A DNA stretch of 64,000 bases. It comes from Pantoea alfalfae. Lineage in GTDB: Bacteria; Pseudomonadota; Gammaproteobacteria; Enterobacterales; Enterobacteriaceae. The notes below the pieces were generated by a model. That model did no database searches, was not told where the DNA came from, and saw only the letters and a list, made by a program, of their open reading frames with translations. Shown piece by piece: positions 40,653 to 49,313 of the stretch (positions are counted from its first letter, which is position 1; each line of letters starts with the position of its first letter). The stretch lies in contig NZ_CP082292.1 in assembly GCF_019880205.1 (NCBI RefSeq), forward strand, positions 2,108,001 to 2,172,000. Direction: 5' to 3'. A program made the position numbers and the translations under genes.

Positions 40653-43600
40653 ATGGACTTTTCCCGCTTTTTTATCGACCGGCCTATTTTTGCTGCGGTG
40701 CTGTCGATCCTGATTTTTGTCACCGGCATGATTGCCATTCCGCTGCTGCCAATCAGTGAGTACCCCGACGTCGTGCCACCCAGCGTGCAGGTGCGCGCCG
40801 AGTATCCTGGCGCTAACCCGAAAGTGATCGCGGATTCCGTGGCAACGCCGCTGGAAGAGGCGATCAACGGCGTCGAAAACATGATGTACATGAAGTCAGT
40901 GGCCGGTTCGGACGGCGTGCTGGTGACAACCGTTACTTTCCGTCCGGGCACCGATCCCGATCAGGCACAGGTACAGGTGCAGAACCGCGTGGCACAGGCG
41001 GAAGCCCGTCTGCCGGAAGATGTGCGTCGGCTGGGCGTGACAACCCAGAAGATGTCGCCGACGCTGACGCTGGTCGTGCACATGTTTTCACCGAACAATA
41101 CCTACGATTCGCTCTACCTGCGTAACTACGCCACGCTCAAGGTCAAAGATGAGCTGGCGCGCCTGCCGGGTGTCGGTCAGATCCAGATTTTTGGCGCAGG
41201 CGAATATGCGATGCGCGTCTGGCTTGATCCCAGTAAAGTTGCGGCGCGTGGCCTGACGGCCGCTGACGTAGTGACGGCGATGCAGGAGCAGAACGTGCAG
41301 GTCTCTGCCGGTCAGCTGGGCGCGGAGCCTCTGAAAAAGCAGAGTGACTTCCTGCTGTCGATCAACACCCAGGGACGACTGGAGAGCGAGCAGCAGTTTG
41401 GCGATATTATCCTGAAAACCTCAGAAGATGGTTCGCTGGTGCGGCTGCGCGATGTGGCGCGGATTGAGATGGGATCAGGCAGCTATGCCCTGCGCTCGCA
41501 GCTCAATAACAAAGATGCGGTCGGTATCGGCATCTTCCAGGCTCCGGGCGCTAACGCTATCGATCTCTCCAATGCGGTTCGCGCCAAAATGGATGAGCTG
41601 GCAACCCGCTTCCCCAACGATGTCAAATGGGCTGCACCTTACGATCCAACGGTGTTTGTCCGCGACTCGATTAAAGCGGTAGTGCAGACCCTGCTGGAAG
41701 CGGTAATCCTGGTGGTACTGGTGGTGATTCTGTTCCTGCAGACCTGGCGCGCCTCGATTATTCCGCTGCTGGCGGTGCCGGTTTCGGTGGTCGGTACCTT
41801 TAGCGTGCTCTATCTGCTCGGCTTTTCGCTGAACACCCTGAGCCTGTTCGGGCTGGTACTGGCGATCGGTATCGTGGTGGATGACGCCATTGTGGTGGTG
41901 GAGAACGTCGAACGTAACATTGAGATGGGACTGTCTCCGCGCGCCGCCGCCCATCAGGCAATGCGCGAGGTCTCCGGGCCGATCATCGCCATCGCGCTGG
42001 TGCTGTGCGCGGTGTTTGTGCCGATGGCGTTTCTCTCTGGCGTGACCGGGCAGTTTTATAAGCAGTTCGCCACCACTATCGCGATCTCCACGGTGATCTC
42101 GGCGATTAACTCGCTGACGCTCTCGCCCGCGCTGGCGGCGATGCTGCTGAAAGGACATGATGCGCCGAAAGATCGGCTGACGCGAATCATTGATGCCCTG
42201 TTCGGCTGGCTGTTCCGTCCGTTTAACCGCTTCTTCCAGCGTAGTGCGCACGGTTATGAATCGCTGGTTGGCCGCACGCTGCGTCGCCGTGGCGCGGTAT
42301 TTGGCGTCTATATCCTGTTACTGGCCGGTGCTGGTTTTATGTTCCACACCGTGCCGGGTGGCTTTATCCCAACCCAGGATAAGCTCTATCTGATTGGCGG
42401 CGTGAAGATGCCGGAAGGCTCCTCACTGGCCCGCACCGATGAAGTGATTCGTAAGATGAGCGAAATCGGTATGCAGACCGAAGGCGTCGCCTATGCGGTG
42501 GCCTTCCCCGGCCTGAATGCGCTGCAGTTCACCAACACCCCGAACAGCGGCACGGTGTTCTTTGGTCTGAAGCCGTTTAATGAGCGCAAACATACGGCGG
42601 CAGAGATCAACGCGGAGATTAATGCAAAAATCGCGCAGATCCAGCAGGGCTTTGGCTTCTCGATTATGCCGCCGCCGATTCTGGGACTGGGTCAGGGCTC
42701 TGGCTATTCGCTCTATGTGCAGGACCGTGCCGGTCTGGGCTATGGCGCGTTGCAAACGGCAATTAATACGCTGTCGGGCAGCATCATGCAGACGCCAGGG
42801 ATGCACTTCCCTATCTCCTCCTATCAGGCCAATGTTCCACAGCTTGATGTGCAGGTTGACCGGGATAAAGCCAAAGCTCAGGGCGTGTCGCTGACCGCAC
42901 TGTTCAGCACGCTGCAGACCTATCTCGGCTCGTCATACGTGAATGACTTTAACCGCTTTGGGCGCACCTGGCGCGTCATGGCGCAGGCGGATGGGGAGTT
43001 CCGCGACAGCGTCGAAGATATTGCGAACCTGCGTACCCGCAACGACCGCGGTGAGATGGTGCCGATTGGCAGCATGGTTAACATCACCACCACCTACGGC
43101 CCCGATCCGGTGATCCGCTATAACGGCTATCCTGCGGCGGATTTAATTGGCGATGCCGATCCACGCGTGCTCTCTTCGGCGCAGGCGATGAGTCAGCTGG
43201 AAGCGATGTCCGGCCAGCTGTTGCCGAACGGCATGAACATCGAGTGGACCGACCTGAGTTATCAGCAGTCAACCCAGGGTAATACCGCGCTGATTGTCTT
43301 CCCGATGGCCGTCCTGCTGGCGTTCCTGGTGCTGGCGGCGCTGTATGAGAGCTGGACGCTGCCGCTGGCAGTGATCCTGATTGTGCCGATGACGATGCTC
43401 TCTGCGCTGTTTGGCGTCTGGCTGACCGGCGGTGACAACAACGTCTTCGTGCAGGTCGGACTGGTGGTGCTGATGGGCCTCGCCTGTAAGAACGCGATTC
43501 TTATCGTGGAGTTTGCGCGTGAGCTGGAGATTCAGGGCAAAGGGATTATCGAAGCGGCGCTGGAAGCGTGTCGCCTGCGTCTGCGTCCGATTGTGATGAC

Positions 43601-43805
43601 CTCAATCGCCTTTATCGCCGGTACGATCCCGCTGATTCTGGGTGAAGGTGCGGGTGCAGAAGTGCGCGGCGTGACCGGGATTACCGTCTTCTCTGGCATG
43701 CTCGGCGTGACACTCTTCGGTCTGTTCCTGACGCCGGTGTTCTACGTCGCCCTGCGCAAGCTGGTGACGCGCCGGTCAGGTGATGCCGAAACCGTGACGG
43801 CGTAA
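40653..43805 (+). CDS. oqxB: OqxB, RND multidrug efflux transporter
   Basis: This 1050-residue inner-membrane proton/drug antiporter has exactly the length of Klebsiella OqxB. It has 12 membrane helices and two large periplasmic loops. The N-terminus is MDFSRFFIDRPIFAAVLSIL. The proton-relay aspartates are in LVLAIGIVVDDAIVVVENVE, and the later helix region reads LVVLMGLACKNAILIVEFAR. It is co-transcribed with oqxA, and a strong terminator follows. An outer-membrane partner is not encoded here, so a TolC-like channel is presumably shared. Confidence 0.94.
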   Translation: MDFSRFFIDRPIFAAVLSILIFVTGMIAIPLLPISEYPDVVPPSVQVRAEYPGANPKVIADSVATPLEEAINGVENMMYMKSVAGSDGVLVTTVTFRPGTDPDQAQVQVQNRVAQAEARLPEDVRRLGVTTQKMSPTLTLVVHMFSPNNTYDSLYLRNYATLKVKDELARLPGVGQIQIFGAGEYAMRVWLDPSKVAARGLTAADVVTAMQEQNVQVSAGQLGAEPLKKQSDFLLSINTQGRLESEQQFGDIILKTSEDGSLVRLRDVARIEMGSGSYALRSQLNNKDAVGIGIFQAPGANAIDLSNAVRAKMDELATRFPNDVKWAAPYDPTVFVRDSIKAVVQTLLEAVILVVLVVILFLQTWRASIIPLLAVPVSVVGTFSVLYLLGFSLNTLSLFGLVLAIGIVVDDAIVVVENVERNIEMGLSPRAAAHQAMREVSGPIIAIALVLCAVFVPMAFLSGVTGQFYKQFATTIAISTVISAINSLTLSPALAAMLLKGHDAPKDRLTRIIDALFGWLFRPFNRFFQRSAHGYESLVGRTLRRRGAVFGVYILLLAGAGFMFHTVPGGFIPTQDKLYLIGGVKMPEGSSLARTDEVIRKMSEIGMQTEGVAYAVAFPGLNALQFTNTPNSGTVFFGLKPFNERKHTAAEINAEINAKIAQIQQGFGFSIMPPPILGLGQGSGYSLYVQDRAGLGYGALQTAINTLSGSIMQTPGMHFPISSYQANVPQLDVQVDRDKAKAQGVSLTALFSTLQTYLGSSYVNDFNRFGRTWRVMAQADGEFRDSVEDIANLRTRNDRGEMVPIGSMVNITTTYGPDPVIRYNGYPAADLIGDADPRVLSSAQAMSQLEAMSGQLLPNGMNIEWTDLSYQQSTQGNTALIVFPMAVLLAFLVLAALYESWTLPLAVILIVPMTMLSALFGVWLTGGDNNVFVQVGLVVLMGLACKNAILIVEFARELEIQGKGIIEAALEACRLRLRPIVMTSIAFIAGTIPLILGEGAGAEVRGVTGITVFSGMLGVTLFGLFLTPVFYVALRKLVTRRSGDAETVTA

Positions 43806-43817
43806 ACACTCAACATT

Positions 43818-43850
43818 AAAAGGGGCGATCGGATGATCGCCCCTTTTTTT
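43818..43850 (+). terminator. Intrinsic terminator of oqxAB
   Basis: GGGGCGATC-GGAT-GATCGCCCC (43822-43843) is followed by seven T residues, 13 bp after the oqxB stop. The A run on the other side lets it work for the convergent hicB gene too. Confidence 0.92.
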
Positions 43851-43873
43851 GTCTGTGACTGGCAACATGTTGA

Positions 43874-44230
43874 TTAGCGCCGCTTCAATCTTTCATTCAG
43901 CGTTTCAATGATAAACGCATTCAGCGAGGTTTCATTTTGCGCGGCAGCCTGAGACAGGCGCTCTCCCATCGATTCAGGATAGCGCAGCGTAAAGGTCTTA
44001 ATTTTTTCCTGCTCAGCATAGGGATTAATGCCGGAGGCTGCACAATCTTCCAGGTATTCGCGCAGCGAAATCTCGCCCTCTTTGTACAGCCCCTGTACGC
44101 TGTCAGAGACAAAATCACAGTAGCCTGACAGGCCAGTAAAACGCCCACGGAACATGTGGAGTTCAGGAACATAGGTGATCACGGCGGGTTGCCCGGCGAC
44201 GGTGATTGATGAATTTGAACGATTATTCAT
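43874..44230 (-). CDS. hicB: HicB-family antitoxin
   Basis: This 118-residue antitoxin is of the hicAB type II toxin-antitoxin family. The N-terminal partial RNase H-like domain shows FRGRFTGLSGYCDFVSDSVQ then GLYKEGEISLREYLEDCAAS. The C-terminal ribbon-helix-helix (RYPESMGERLSQAAAQNETS, LNAFIIETLNERL) should bind the operon's own promoter. The start overlaps the end of hicA by 8 bp, so translation is coupled. The pair lies between oqxB and oqxR. Confidence 0.88.
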   Translation of the reverse strand: MNNRSNSSITVAGQPAVITYVPELHMFRGRFTGLSGYCDFVSDSVQGLYKEGEISLREYLEDCAASGINPYAEQEKIKTFTLRYPESMGERLSQAAAQNETSLNAFIIETLNERLKRR

Positions 44231-44504
44231 AAGGATCGACTCCAATACTTTCCAGCCATTCACGCAGATTAATAACAGCCCCTCTGTCGGTGTCTGGCGA
44301 AGGATGCGGCCGGTGAAAACGCGCTATTCTTCCTCTGAGAAGAAAACGCACCCGTGAACCACTGCCTTCTTTAATCTCACCACCCAGAGCCCTGATTAAT
44401 GACTCAACTGCCTGCCATTTCAGTCCGGACGGCGGCGGCATTTGAAAAACCTGCTCCAACGTTTCACGCTGTTTTTTCCGTAAGTCCCTGACAACGGTGT
44501 TCAT
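44223..44504 (-). CDS. hicA: HicA-family mRNA interferase toxin
   Basis: This 93-residue toxin has a dsRNA-binding-like fold that degrades mRNA. The family pattern appears in the second half: ESLIRALGGEIKEGSGSRVR, FHRPHPSPDTDRGAVINLRE and WLESIGV, with the active histidine in the RPHPSP region. The ATG at 44504 has AAGG 5 bp upstream; an earlier ATG at 44537 lacks a ribosome site. The extra N-terminal 25 residues are longer than in the smallest HicA proteins. hicB follows with an 8-bp overlap. Confidence 0.83.
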   Translation of the reverse strand: MNTVVRDLRKKQRETLEQVFQMPPPSGLKWQAVESLIRALGGEIKEGSGSRVRFLLRGRIARFHRPHPSPDTDRGAVINLREWLESIGVDPYE

Positions 44505-44640
44505 CCTGACCTTCGCGACTTCATCCAGTGAAGTCATTTTATTACGATACGGTAAGAGGTCAAGATGGAATTTACGGAGAGAGGGCCTGTGTTGCAGGTT
44601 TGGGAAAGAAGTGGCTCAGAAATGGACGTTCAGCAGGCAT

Positions 44641-44670
44641 AAAAAAAGCCGCTAATCAGCGGCCTTTTTT
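44641..44670. terminator. Bidirectional terminator overlapping the oqxR 3' end
   Basis: GCCGCT-AATC-AGCGGC (44648-44663) lies between an A run and a T run, so it can stop transcripts from both sides. On the minus strand its stem includes the oqxR stop codon and is followed by seven T residues. Confidence 0.85.
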
Positions 44671-45150
44671 GCAGAGTTCTTCACTCTCTTCGGGTTCAGG
44701 TTCCGGCACGGCGGTGCAGTTGCTGGTATCGCGTTTCTTCAGTTCGTTCAGTGCGTCTGCCACGGTGCGTTTTGCCAGCACATCCAGCGACGCCTGCTCG
44801 GCTTCATCGGCTATCGACTTAAAGTACCAGCAGAGGTTGGCACTGACCAGACAGCGCGGCGCGACGTCAGGGCGCGCAGCCCAGATTTTTTTGTCTTCAA
44901 TCACTGAGACATAGATATCCCGCAGGGTGATTTCCGCCGCAGGACGGCCCAGATGAATCGAACCGGTTCGGCCCAGCGTAGAGACGATAATGCCGTCACG
45001 GGTCAGCGGGACCATTAATTTTCGAATGAAACTGGGATTCGCTTCAAGCCCGTAGGCCAGAATCGCGCTGGTAGAGCGTTTACCCATTTGCTCCGCCATC
45101 GCTACGCTCAGAACCATTTGCAAAGCTGTCGGGAAGCGGTAATCAAGCAT
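44656..45150 (-). CDS. oqxR: OqxR, Rrf2-type repressor
   Basis: This 164-residue winged-helix protein is of the Rrf2 family (IscR/NsrR relatives). It begins MLDYRFPTALQMVLSVAMAE, and the recognition region is ANPSFIRKLMVPLTRDGIIV followed by the wing GRTGSIHLGRP. Only Cys100 and Cys107 lie in the region where IscR-type proteins bind an iron-sulfur cluster with three Cys, so a typical cluster is doubtful. In Klebsiella an Rrf2-type repressor, OqxR, sits beside oqxAB, and the same locus is seen here. AGGATAAAG precedes the ATG. The naming rests on context and resemblance. Confidence 0.8.
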   Translation of the reverse strand: MLDYRFPTALQMVLSVAMAEQMGKRSTSAILAYGLEANPSFIRKLMVPLTRDGIIVSTLGRTGSIHLGRPAAEITLRDIYVSVIEDKKIWAARPDVAPRCLVSANLCWYFKSIADEAEQASLDVLAKRTVADALNELKKRDTSNCTAVPEPEPEESEELCKKGR

Positions 45151-45357
45151 TTCTTTATCCTGAGTTGCGGTGCATCTTATTGTTTTATTGCCGCATAAGT
45201 GAACAATCAATGAGCAATAAATATAACAAACACTGTTGCTTTTTTGAAGCAAGCCCACGGTGACAAGGCACGTATTCACCAAAGGCTGAGGCCTGATAGC
45301 ACAAGGTGCTTACCCTGTTCTTTGTCCTTATTCTGCTGAACACGGAGAACAGTGCGA

Positions 45358-46542
45358 TCATGCGGTGGTGACAGACGCCGCCGTTAATCGCTGCTTTAGC
45401 GCCATAACCAGCACCACGTTAAAGATTGCTAAAGCGCAAAGCAACCACAGCGTCGCCGATGCACCCATCTTTTCAAACACATATCCACCCATCAGCGGTG
45501 TCAGTGCCTGTCCCATTAATGCCGGGCGGGCCATTTTACCCACTACAATCGCGTAAGACTCTGGTTTGACCATCGCCAGCGGTAAAGTTCCGCGCACGAT
45601 GGCGCGTAAGCCATTTCCTGCGCCATACAGCACCATGCTCAGCAGCGCCATCTGCGGAAAAAGTGCCAGTAATAGCAGGCCCAGCGCCACCAGCCCGACA
45701 GAAAAAAAGGTAGTGCGGATCGGATGACTGCGTTTAAAGGCGATATCGACGAGTCGGGATCCCACCTGGCACGGGCCAAGTACGGCGCTGATCGCCAGCG
45801 CCGACGTCAGCGTATGGCCACTCGCCTGCAACAGCGCGATAAGCTGCACAGAAATCGCCGTCATGATCACAGACGCGAGAGTAAAAATGGCGCACAGCAG
45901 CCAGAACAGCGCAGGTTCAATCTCCGGCATGGCAGACTGTTTAACCGCCCTTTTTGCAGGCGGCTTAGCATGGCTCGCCGGTAAGGCAAACAGATAGGCA
46001 GGCAGCACGCAGATCACCATCATTGCCGCAATAATCAGTGACGCATCCCGCCAGCCAAATCCATGAATCAGTAACGCTGTGCCGGGCCAGACGAGCGTGG
46101 TACAGAAGCCTGAAATCAGCGTAATACCGGTGATCGCTGAACGTGCCTGACCGCCATAGCAGGTGCCGAGTGTGGCAAACAGGGCATCATAAAGGCCCAT
46201 CGCCATACCGATGCCGATGATCACCCAGGCAAACAGAAACAGCGGCAGCGAGTCGCTGACCGCCACTATCACCAGCCCCACCGCCATTACCAGACCGCTT
46301 AACGCCAGTAACAGACGACCGCCGGTACGGGCGATAATCCTGCCAGCCAGCGGTGACAGCAGGCCTGACACCAGTATTCCCGTCGAGAGCGCGCCGTAGA
46401 TCCACTGCTGTGACCAGCCTGTCTCAGCCGCAATCGGATTCGCCATCACCGCCATCAGGTAGAATGACCCGCCCCATGACAGGATCTGCACCAGGCCCAG
46501 GGTGAAAATGGCGGCGATACCGGGTTTGTTGTTCTGATTCAC
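45358..46542 (-). CDS. MFS transporter
   Basis: This is a 394-residue inner-membrane protein with about 12 hydrophobic helices, of the major facilitator superfamily. It opens with a charged tail then AIFTLGLVQILSWGGSFYLM, and the conserved loop after helix 2 reads LSPLAGRIIARTGGRLLLAL. A GTG at 46542 with AGAG 6 bp upstream is preferred to a TTG two codons earlier. It is divergent from tus. The substrate cannot be told from sequence; no regulator is linked. Confidence 0.83.
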   Translation of the reverse strand: MNQNNKPGIAAIFTLGLVQILSWGGSFYLMAVMANPIAAETGWSQQWIYGALSTGILVSGLLSPLAGRIIARTGGRLLLALSGLVMAVGLVIVAVSDSLPLFLFAWVIIGIGMAMGLYDALFATLGTCYGGQARSAITGITLISGFCTTLVWPGTALLIHGFGWRDASLIIAAMMVICVLPAYLFALPASHAKPPAKRAVKQSAMPEIEPALFWLLCAIFTLASVIMTAISVQLIALLQASGHTLTSALAISAVLGPCQVGSRLVDIAFKRSHPIRTTFFSVGLVALGLLLLALFPQMALLSMVLYGAGNGLRAIVRGTLPLAMVKPESYAIVVGKMARPALMGQALTPLMGGYVFEKMGASATLWLLCALAIFNVVLVMALKQRLTAASVTTA

Positions 46543-46660
46543 AGGCAATCTCTTGGTTAGCAGGCGAACCGTTTTTATAACATGTTCCGCGATAAGCCAA
46601 AATGCGTGATGCCCTTTTGACTGGATAGCTACGCAGGCCGCACGGTTTTAAGTAAAATAC

Positions 46661-46683
46661 TTTTAGTATGTTGTAACTATATG
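46661..46683 (+). promoter_or_regulatory. Ter site (replication terminus, TerB-like)
   Basis: AGTATGTTGTAACTA (46665-46679) is identical to the core of E. coli TerB. It lies 66 bp upstream of tus, as TerB does in E. coli, where Tus bound there represses its own gene. With the conserved G6 position on the left, the non-permissive face points left, so forks moving left to right should be blocked here. Confidence 0.93.
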
Positions 46684-46722
46684 GTGCTTGCATCCTCGCC
46701 AGGCTTCTGCCACATTGTGAAC

Positions 46723-46733
46723 GTTGTAACTAT
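46723..46733 (+). repeat. Second partial Ter-like motif
   Basis: GTTGTAACTAT recurs here, an exact 11-bp copy of the right part of the Ter site, 53 bp downstream in the same orientation. It ends at the tus ribosome-binding site. The AGTAT part is replaced by TGAAC, so it is at most a half-site. Confidence 0.6.
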
Positions 46734-46744
46734 GGAGGCACGAC

Positions 46745-47674
46745 ATGACGCGCTACGACTTAGTGGCTGATATGCATCAGTGTATAAACGACCTGGAACT
46801 GGCGCTGGGCGAGTTGCGTCAGCAGATTGAGGCGCAGCCTTTGCTGATCGCCCGCATCTTCAGCCTGCCGCCGGTGGTGAAAGGCCGTGAACATGAAGCG
46901 ATAACTCAGATTGCCGTTGAACAGCATCTCGGTGAGAGCGCGTTGAAGATGGCACTTGATCATTATTGCCGCCTGTTTATGCAGCATCAGTCCGAACAGC
47001 TCAGCACCAAGGCTGCCGTTCGCTTACCCGGCGCGCTCTGTATTGAATGCGATGCGCAGCGGGAAGCGGAGATCGGCTCGCTGGTCGACCTCATCAACCA
47101 GTTGAAAGCCCGGCTGGAGCAACTGATCACGGTAGACTCGGGCCTGCCGAGCGAAGCGCGTTTTGAGTTCGTCCACCAGCACCTGCGCGGCCTGATTACC
47201 CTGAATGCCTATCGCACGATCACCCTGCTCAGCGCCCCTGACAGCCTGCGTTTCGGCTGGGCCAACAAGCACATTATCAAGAATCTTAAGCGCGAAGAGG
47301 TGATCGCCCAGCTGGAAAAAAGCCTGAAGTCGGGACGCGCGAAGGCACCCTGGTCACGCGAACAGTGGGCGGAAAAAGTGCAGGAGGAGCTGGCAAGCGT
47401 GCGTGCCCTGCCCGCCTCGGCACGGCTGAAAATCAAGCGCCCGGTGAAAGTCCAGCCAGTGGCACGCGTCTGGCGCGCGGATGAACAAAAACAGACCCAG
47501 CTGGCCTGCCCTTCACCGATCCTGGTGATCTGTCGCGATCGCAGTCAGGTTCCGGTACTGGGCGAGCTGCTTAATTACGACGCCGATAACATTACGCATC
47601 GTCATAAGCCCGCCGCTGAACCGCTTAATCTGCTGATACCCCGACTGCATCTGTGGGTCGATTGCCCGATATAA
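46745..47674 (+). CDS. tus: Tus, replication terminus site-binding protein
   Basis: Tus binds Ter sites as a monomer and stops the replicative helicase from one side only. This 309-residue protein equals E. coli Tus in length and keeps its landmarks: KAAVRLPGALC, ARFEFVHQHLRGLITLNAYR, LRFGWANKHIIKNLKREEVI, LKIKRPVKVQPVARVW and GELLNYDADN. Those stretches include the DNA-contacting strands and the lock region. GGAGG lies 6 bp before the ATG. The Ter site upstream gives autoregulation. It is convergent with fumC, as in E. coli. Confidence 0.96.
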   Translation: MTRYDLVADMHQCINDLELALGELRQQIEAQPLLIARIFSLPPVVKGREHEAITQIAVEQHLGESALKMALDHYCRLFMQHQSEQLSTKAAVRLPGALCIECDAQREAEIGSLVDLINQLKARLEQLITVDSGLPSEARFEFVHQHLRGLITLNAYRTITLLSAPDSLRFGWANKHIIKNLKREEVIAQLEKSLKSGRAKAPWSREQWAEKVQEELASVRALPASARLKIKRPVKVQPVARVWRADEQKQTQLACPSPILVICRDRSQVPVLGELLNYDADNITHRHKPAAEPLNLLIPRLHLWVDCPI

Positions 47675-47698
47675 AAAAAAGGCCAGCATTCGCTGGCC
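47673..47698. terminator. Terminator between tus and fumC
   Basis: GGCCAGC-ATTC-GCTGGCC (47681-47698) is preceded by eight A residues, so on the minus strand it is a strong terminator for fumC. On the plus strand a TCTTCTTC tract follows and may stop tus transcripts as well. Confidence 0.85.
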
Positions 47699-47716
47699 TC
47701 TTCTTCATCGCTGACC

Positions 47717-49114
47717 TTACGACTTCATGCTGCCGACCATCTCTTCCGGACGAACCCAGGCATCAAACTCTTCTTCGGTCAGATACCCCAGCTTCAGCGC
47801 CGAACCCTTCAGCGTCAGCCCCTCTTTGTGCGCCTTCTTGGCAATTTCAGCCGCTTTGTCATAGCCGATGTGGGTGTTCAGCGCGGTCACCAGCATCAGT
47901 GATTCGTTGAGCAGTTGATCGATGCGCTCACGCACCGGCTCAATGCCGACGGCACAGTGATGGTTAAAGCTGTCCATGCCATCCGCCAGCAGGCGAATCG
48001 ATTGCAGGAAGTTATGGATCACCATCGGACGGAAGACGTTAAGCTCAAAGTTACCCGACGCGCCGCCCATGTTGATCGCCACGTCGTTTCCCATCACCTG
48101 ACAGCAAAGCATGGTCATCGCTTCACACTGCGTTGGGTTAACTTTGCCCGGCATGATTGAGCTGCCAGGTTCGTTTTCCGGAATGGCGATTTCGCCAATG
48201 CCGCAGCGCGGGCCGGAAGAGAGCCAGCGTACGTCATTGGCAATTTTCATCAGCGAGGCGGCAAGCCCTTTTAGCGCGCCATGCGCATGCACCAGCGCAT
48301 CACAGGTTGCCAGTGCCTCAAACTTGTTGGGTGCGGTGACAAATGTCTGCTGCGTCAGATCGGCCAGCGCCTTCGCCACGCGCACTGCATACTCCGGATG
48401 GGTGTTCAGACCGGTGCCTACGGCGGTTCCGCCCAGCGCCAGCTCCGCCACGTGCGGAATGCTCTGTTCGATATGCTTCAGGTTGTGCTCCAGCATCGCT
48501 ACCCATCCGGAAATCTCCTGGCCCAGCGTCAGCGGCGTCGCATCCTGCAGGTGAGTACGACCAATCTTAACGATGTCTTTAAAGGCGTCAGACTTCTGGC
48601 TCAGCGTCTTTTTCAGTACCTGAATCTGAGGTATTAACTGTTCGCGCAGGGCGATCACGGCGGCAACATGCATCGCCGTCGGGAAGACGTCGTTGGAGCT
48701 CTGGCTCTTGTTCACATCGTCGTTAGGATGGACCAGGCGCGACATCCCGCGCTCCCCGCCGAGGATTTCACTCGCGCGGTTTGCCAGCACCTCATTCATG
48801 TTCATATTGGTCTGGGTGCCGGAACCGGTCTGCCAGATCGCCAGCGGGAACTCGTCCGCATGCTTATCCGCCAGCACTTCATCCGCCGCGCTGACAATCG
48901 CATCCGCGCGGTCAGCAGGCAGTAGCCCCAGATCGCGGTTTACGCTGGCCGCGGCGCGCTTGGTCAGTGCCAGCGCATGCACCAGCGCGGTCGGCATTTT
49001 TTCGGTTGAGATACGGAAGTGTTCCAGTGAGCGCTGCGTCTGCGCGCCCCACAGTTTGTCTGCCGGTACATCGATGGGGCCCATTGAATCTTTCTCAATG
49101 CGATTGGCTGCCAT
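47717..49114 (-). CDS. fumC: FumC, class II fumarate hydratase
   Basis: FumC converts fumarate to L-malate in the citric acid cycle and is the iron-free, oxidant-stable isoenzyme. The 465-residue protein keeps the family signature [13 protein letters not shown], the active-site stretches [15 protein letters not shown] and [16 protein letters not shown], and [15 protein letters not shown]. It is almost the same as E. coli FumC. The gene lies between tus and manA as in E. coli, but without fumA beside it. It is divergent from manA, and both promoters are in the 199-bp gap. Confidence 0.96.
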   Translation of the reverse strand: MAANRIEKDSMGPIDVPADKLWGAQTQRSLEHFRISTEKMPTALVHALALTKRAAASVNRDLGLLPADRADAIVSAADEVLADKHADEFPLAIWQTGSGTQTNMNMNEVLANRASEILGGERGMSRLVHPNDDVNKSQSSNDVFPTAMHVAAVIALREQLIPQIQVLKKTLSQKSDAFKDIVKIGRTHLQDATPLTLGQEISGWVAMLEHNLKHIEQSIPHVAELALGGTAVGTGLNTHPEYAVRVAKALADLTQQTFVTAPNKFEALATCDALVHAHGALKGLAASLMKIANDVRWLSSGPRCGIGEIAIPENEPGSSIMPGKVNPTQCEAMTMLCCQVMGNDVAINMGGASGNFELNVFRPMVIHNFLQSIRLLADGMDSFNHHCAVGIEPVRERIDQLLNESLMLVTALNTHIGYDKAAEIAKKAHKEGLTLKGSALKLGYLTEEEFDAWVRPEEMVGSMKS

Positions 49115-49313
49115 GAATACGTCTCCTTCACCTGTTTTTTAAAAGAATGATCGCCCGTTCTGTCATCGCAATCGATAACCCGGCGGTCAGGATACTGATA
49201 TACAATAATTTAACATTATCAGAGCTTAGCGTCCTTTTGCGCTGGATATGTATTTTTACCGGTAGTTTCTGCTTTAATAGCCGCAATAATTTCCCGTGAT
49301 AAAGGGTTACACA

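Noticed and set aside
41475-42251. 258-codon minus-strand open frame inside oqxB
   Set aside because: Antisense shadow with low-complexity Arg/His/Gln composition.
44528-44914. 128-codon plus-strand frame opposite the hicA start and oqxR
   Set aside because: It overlaps well-supported minus-strand genes and a terminator, and lacks a domain or ribosome site.
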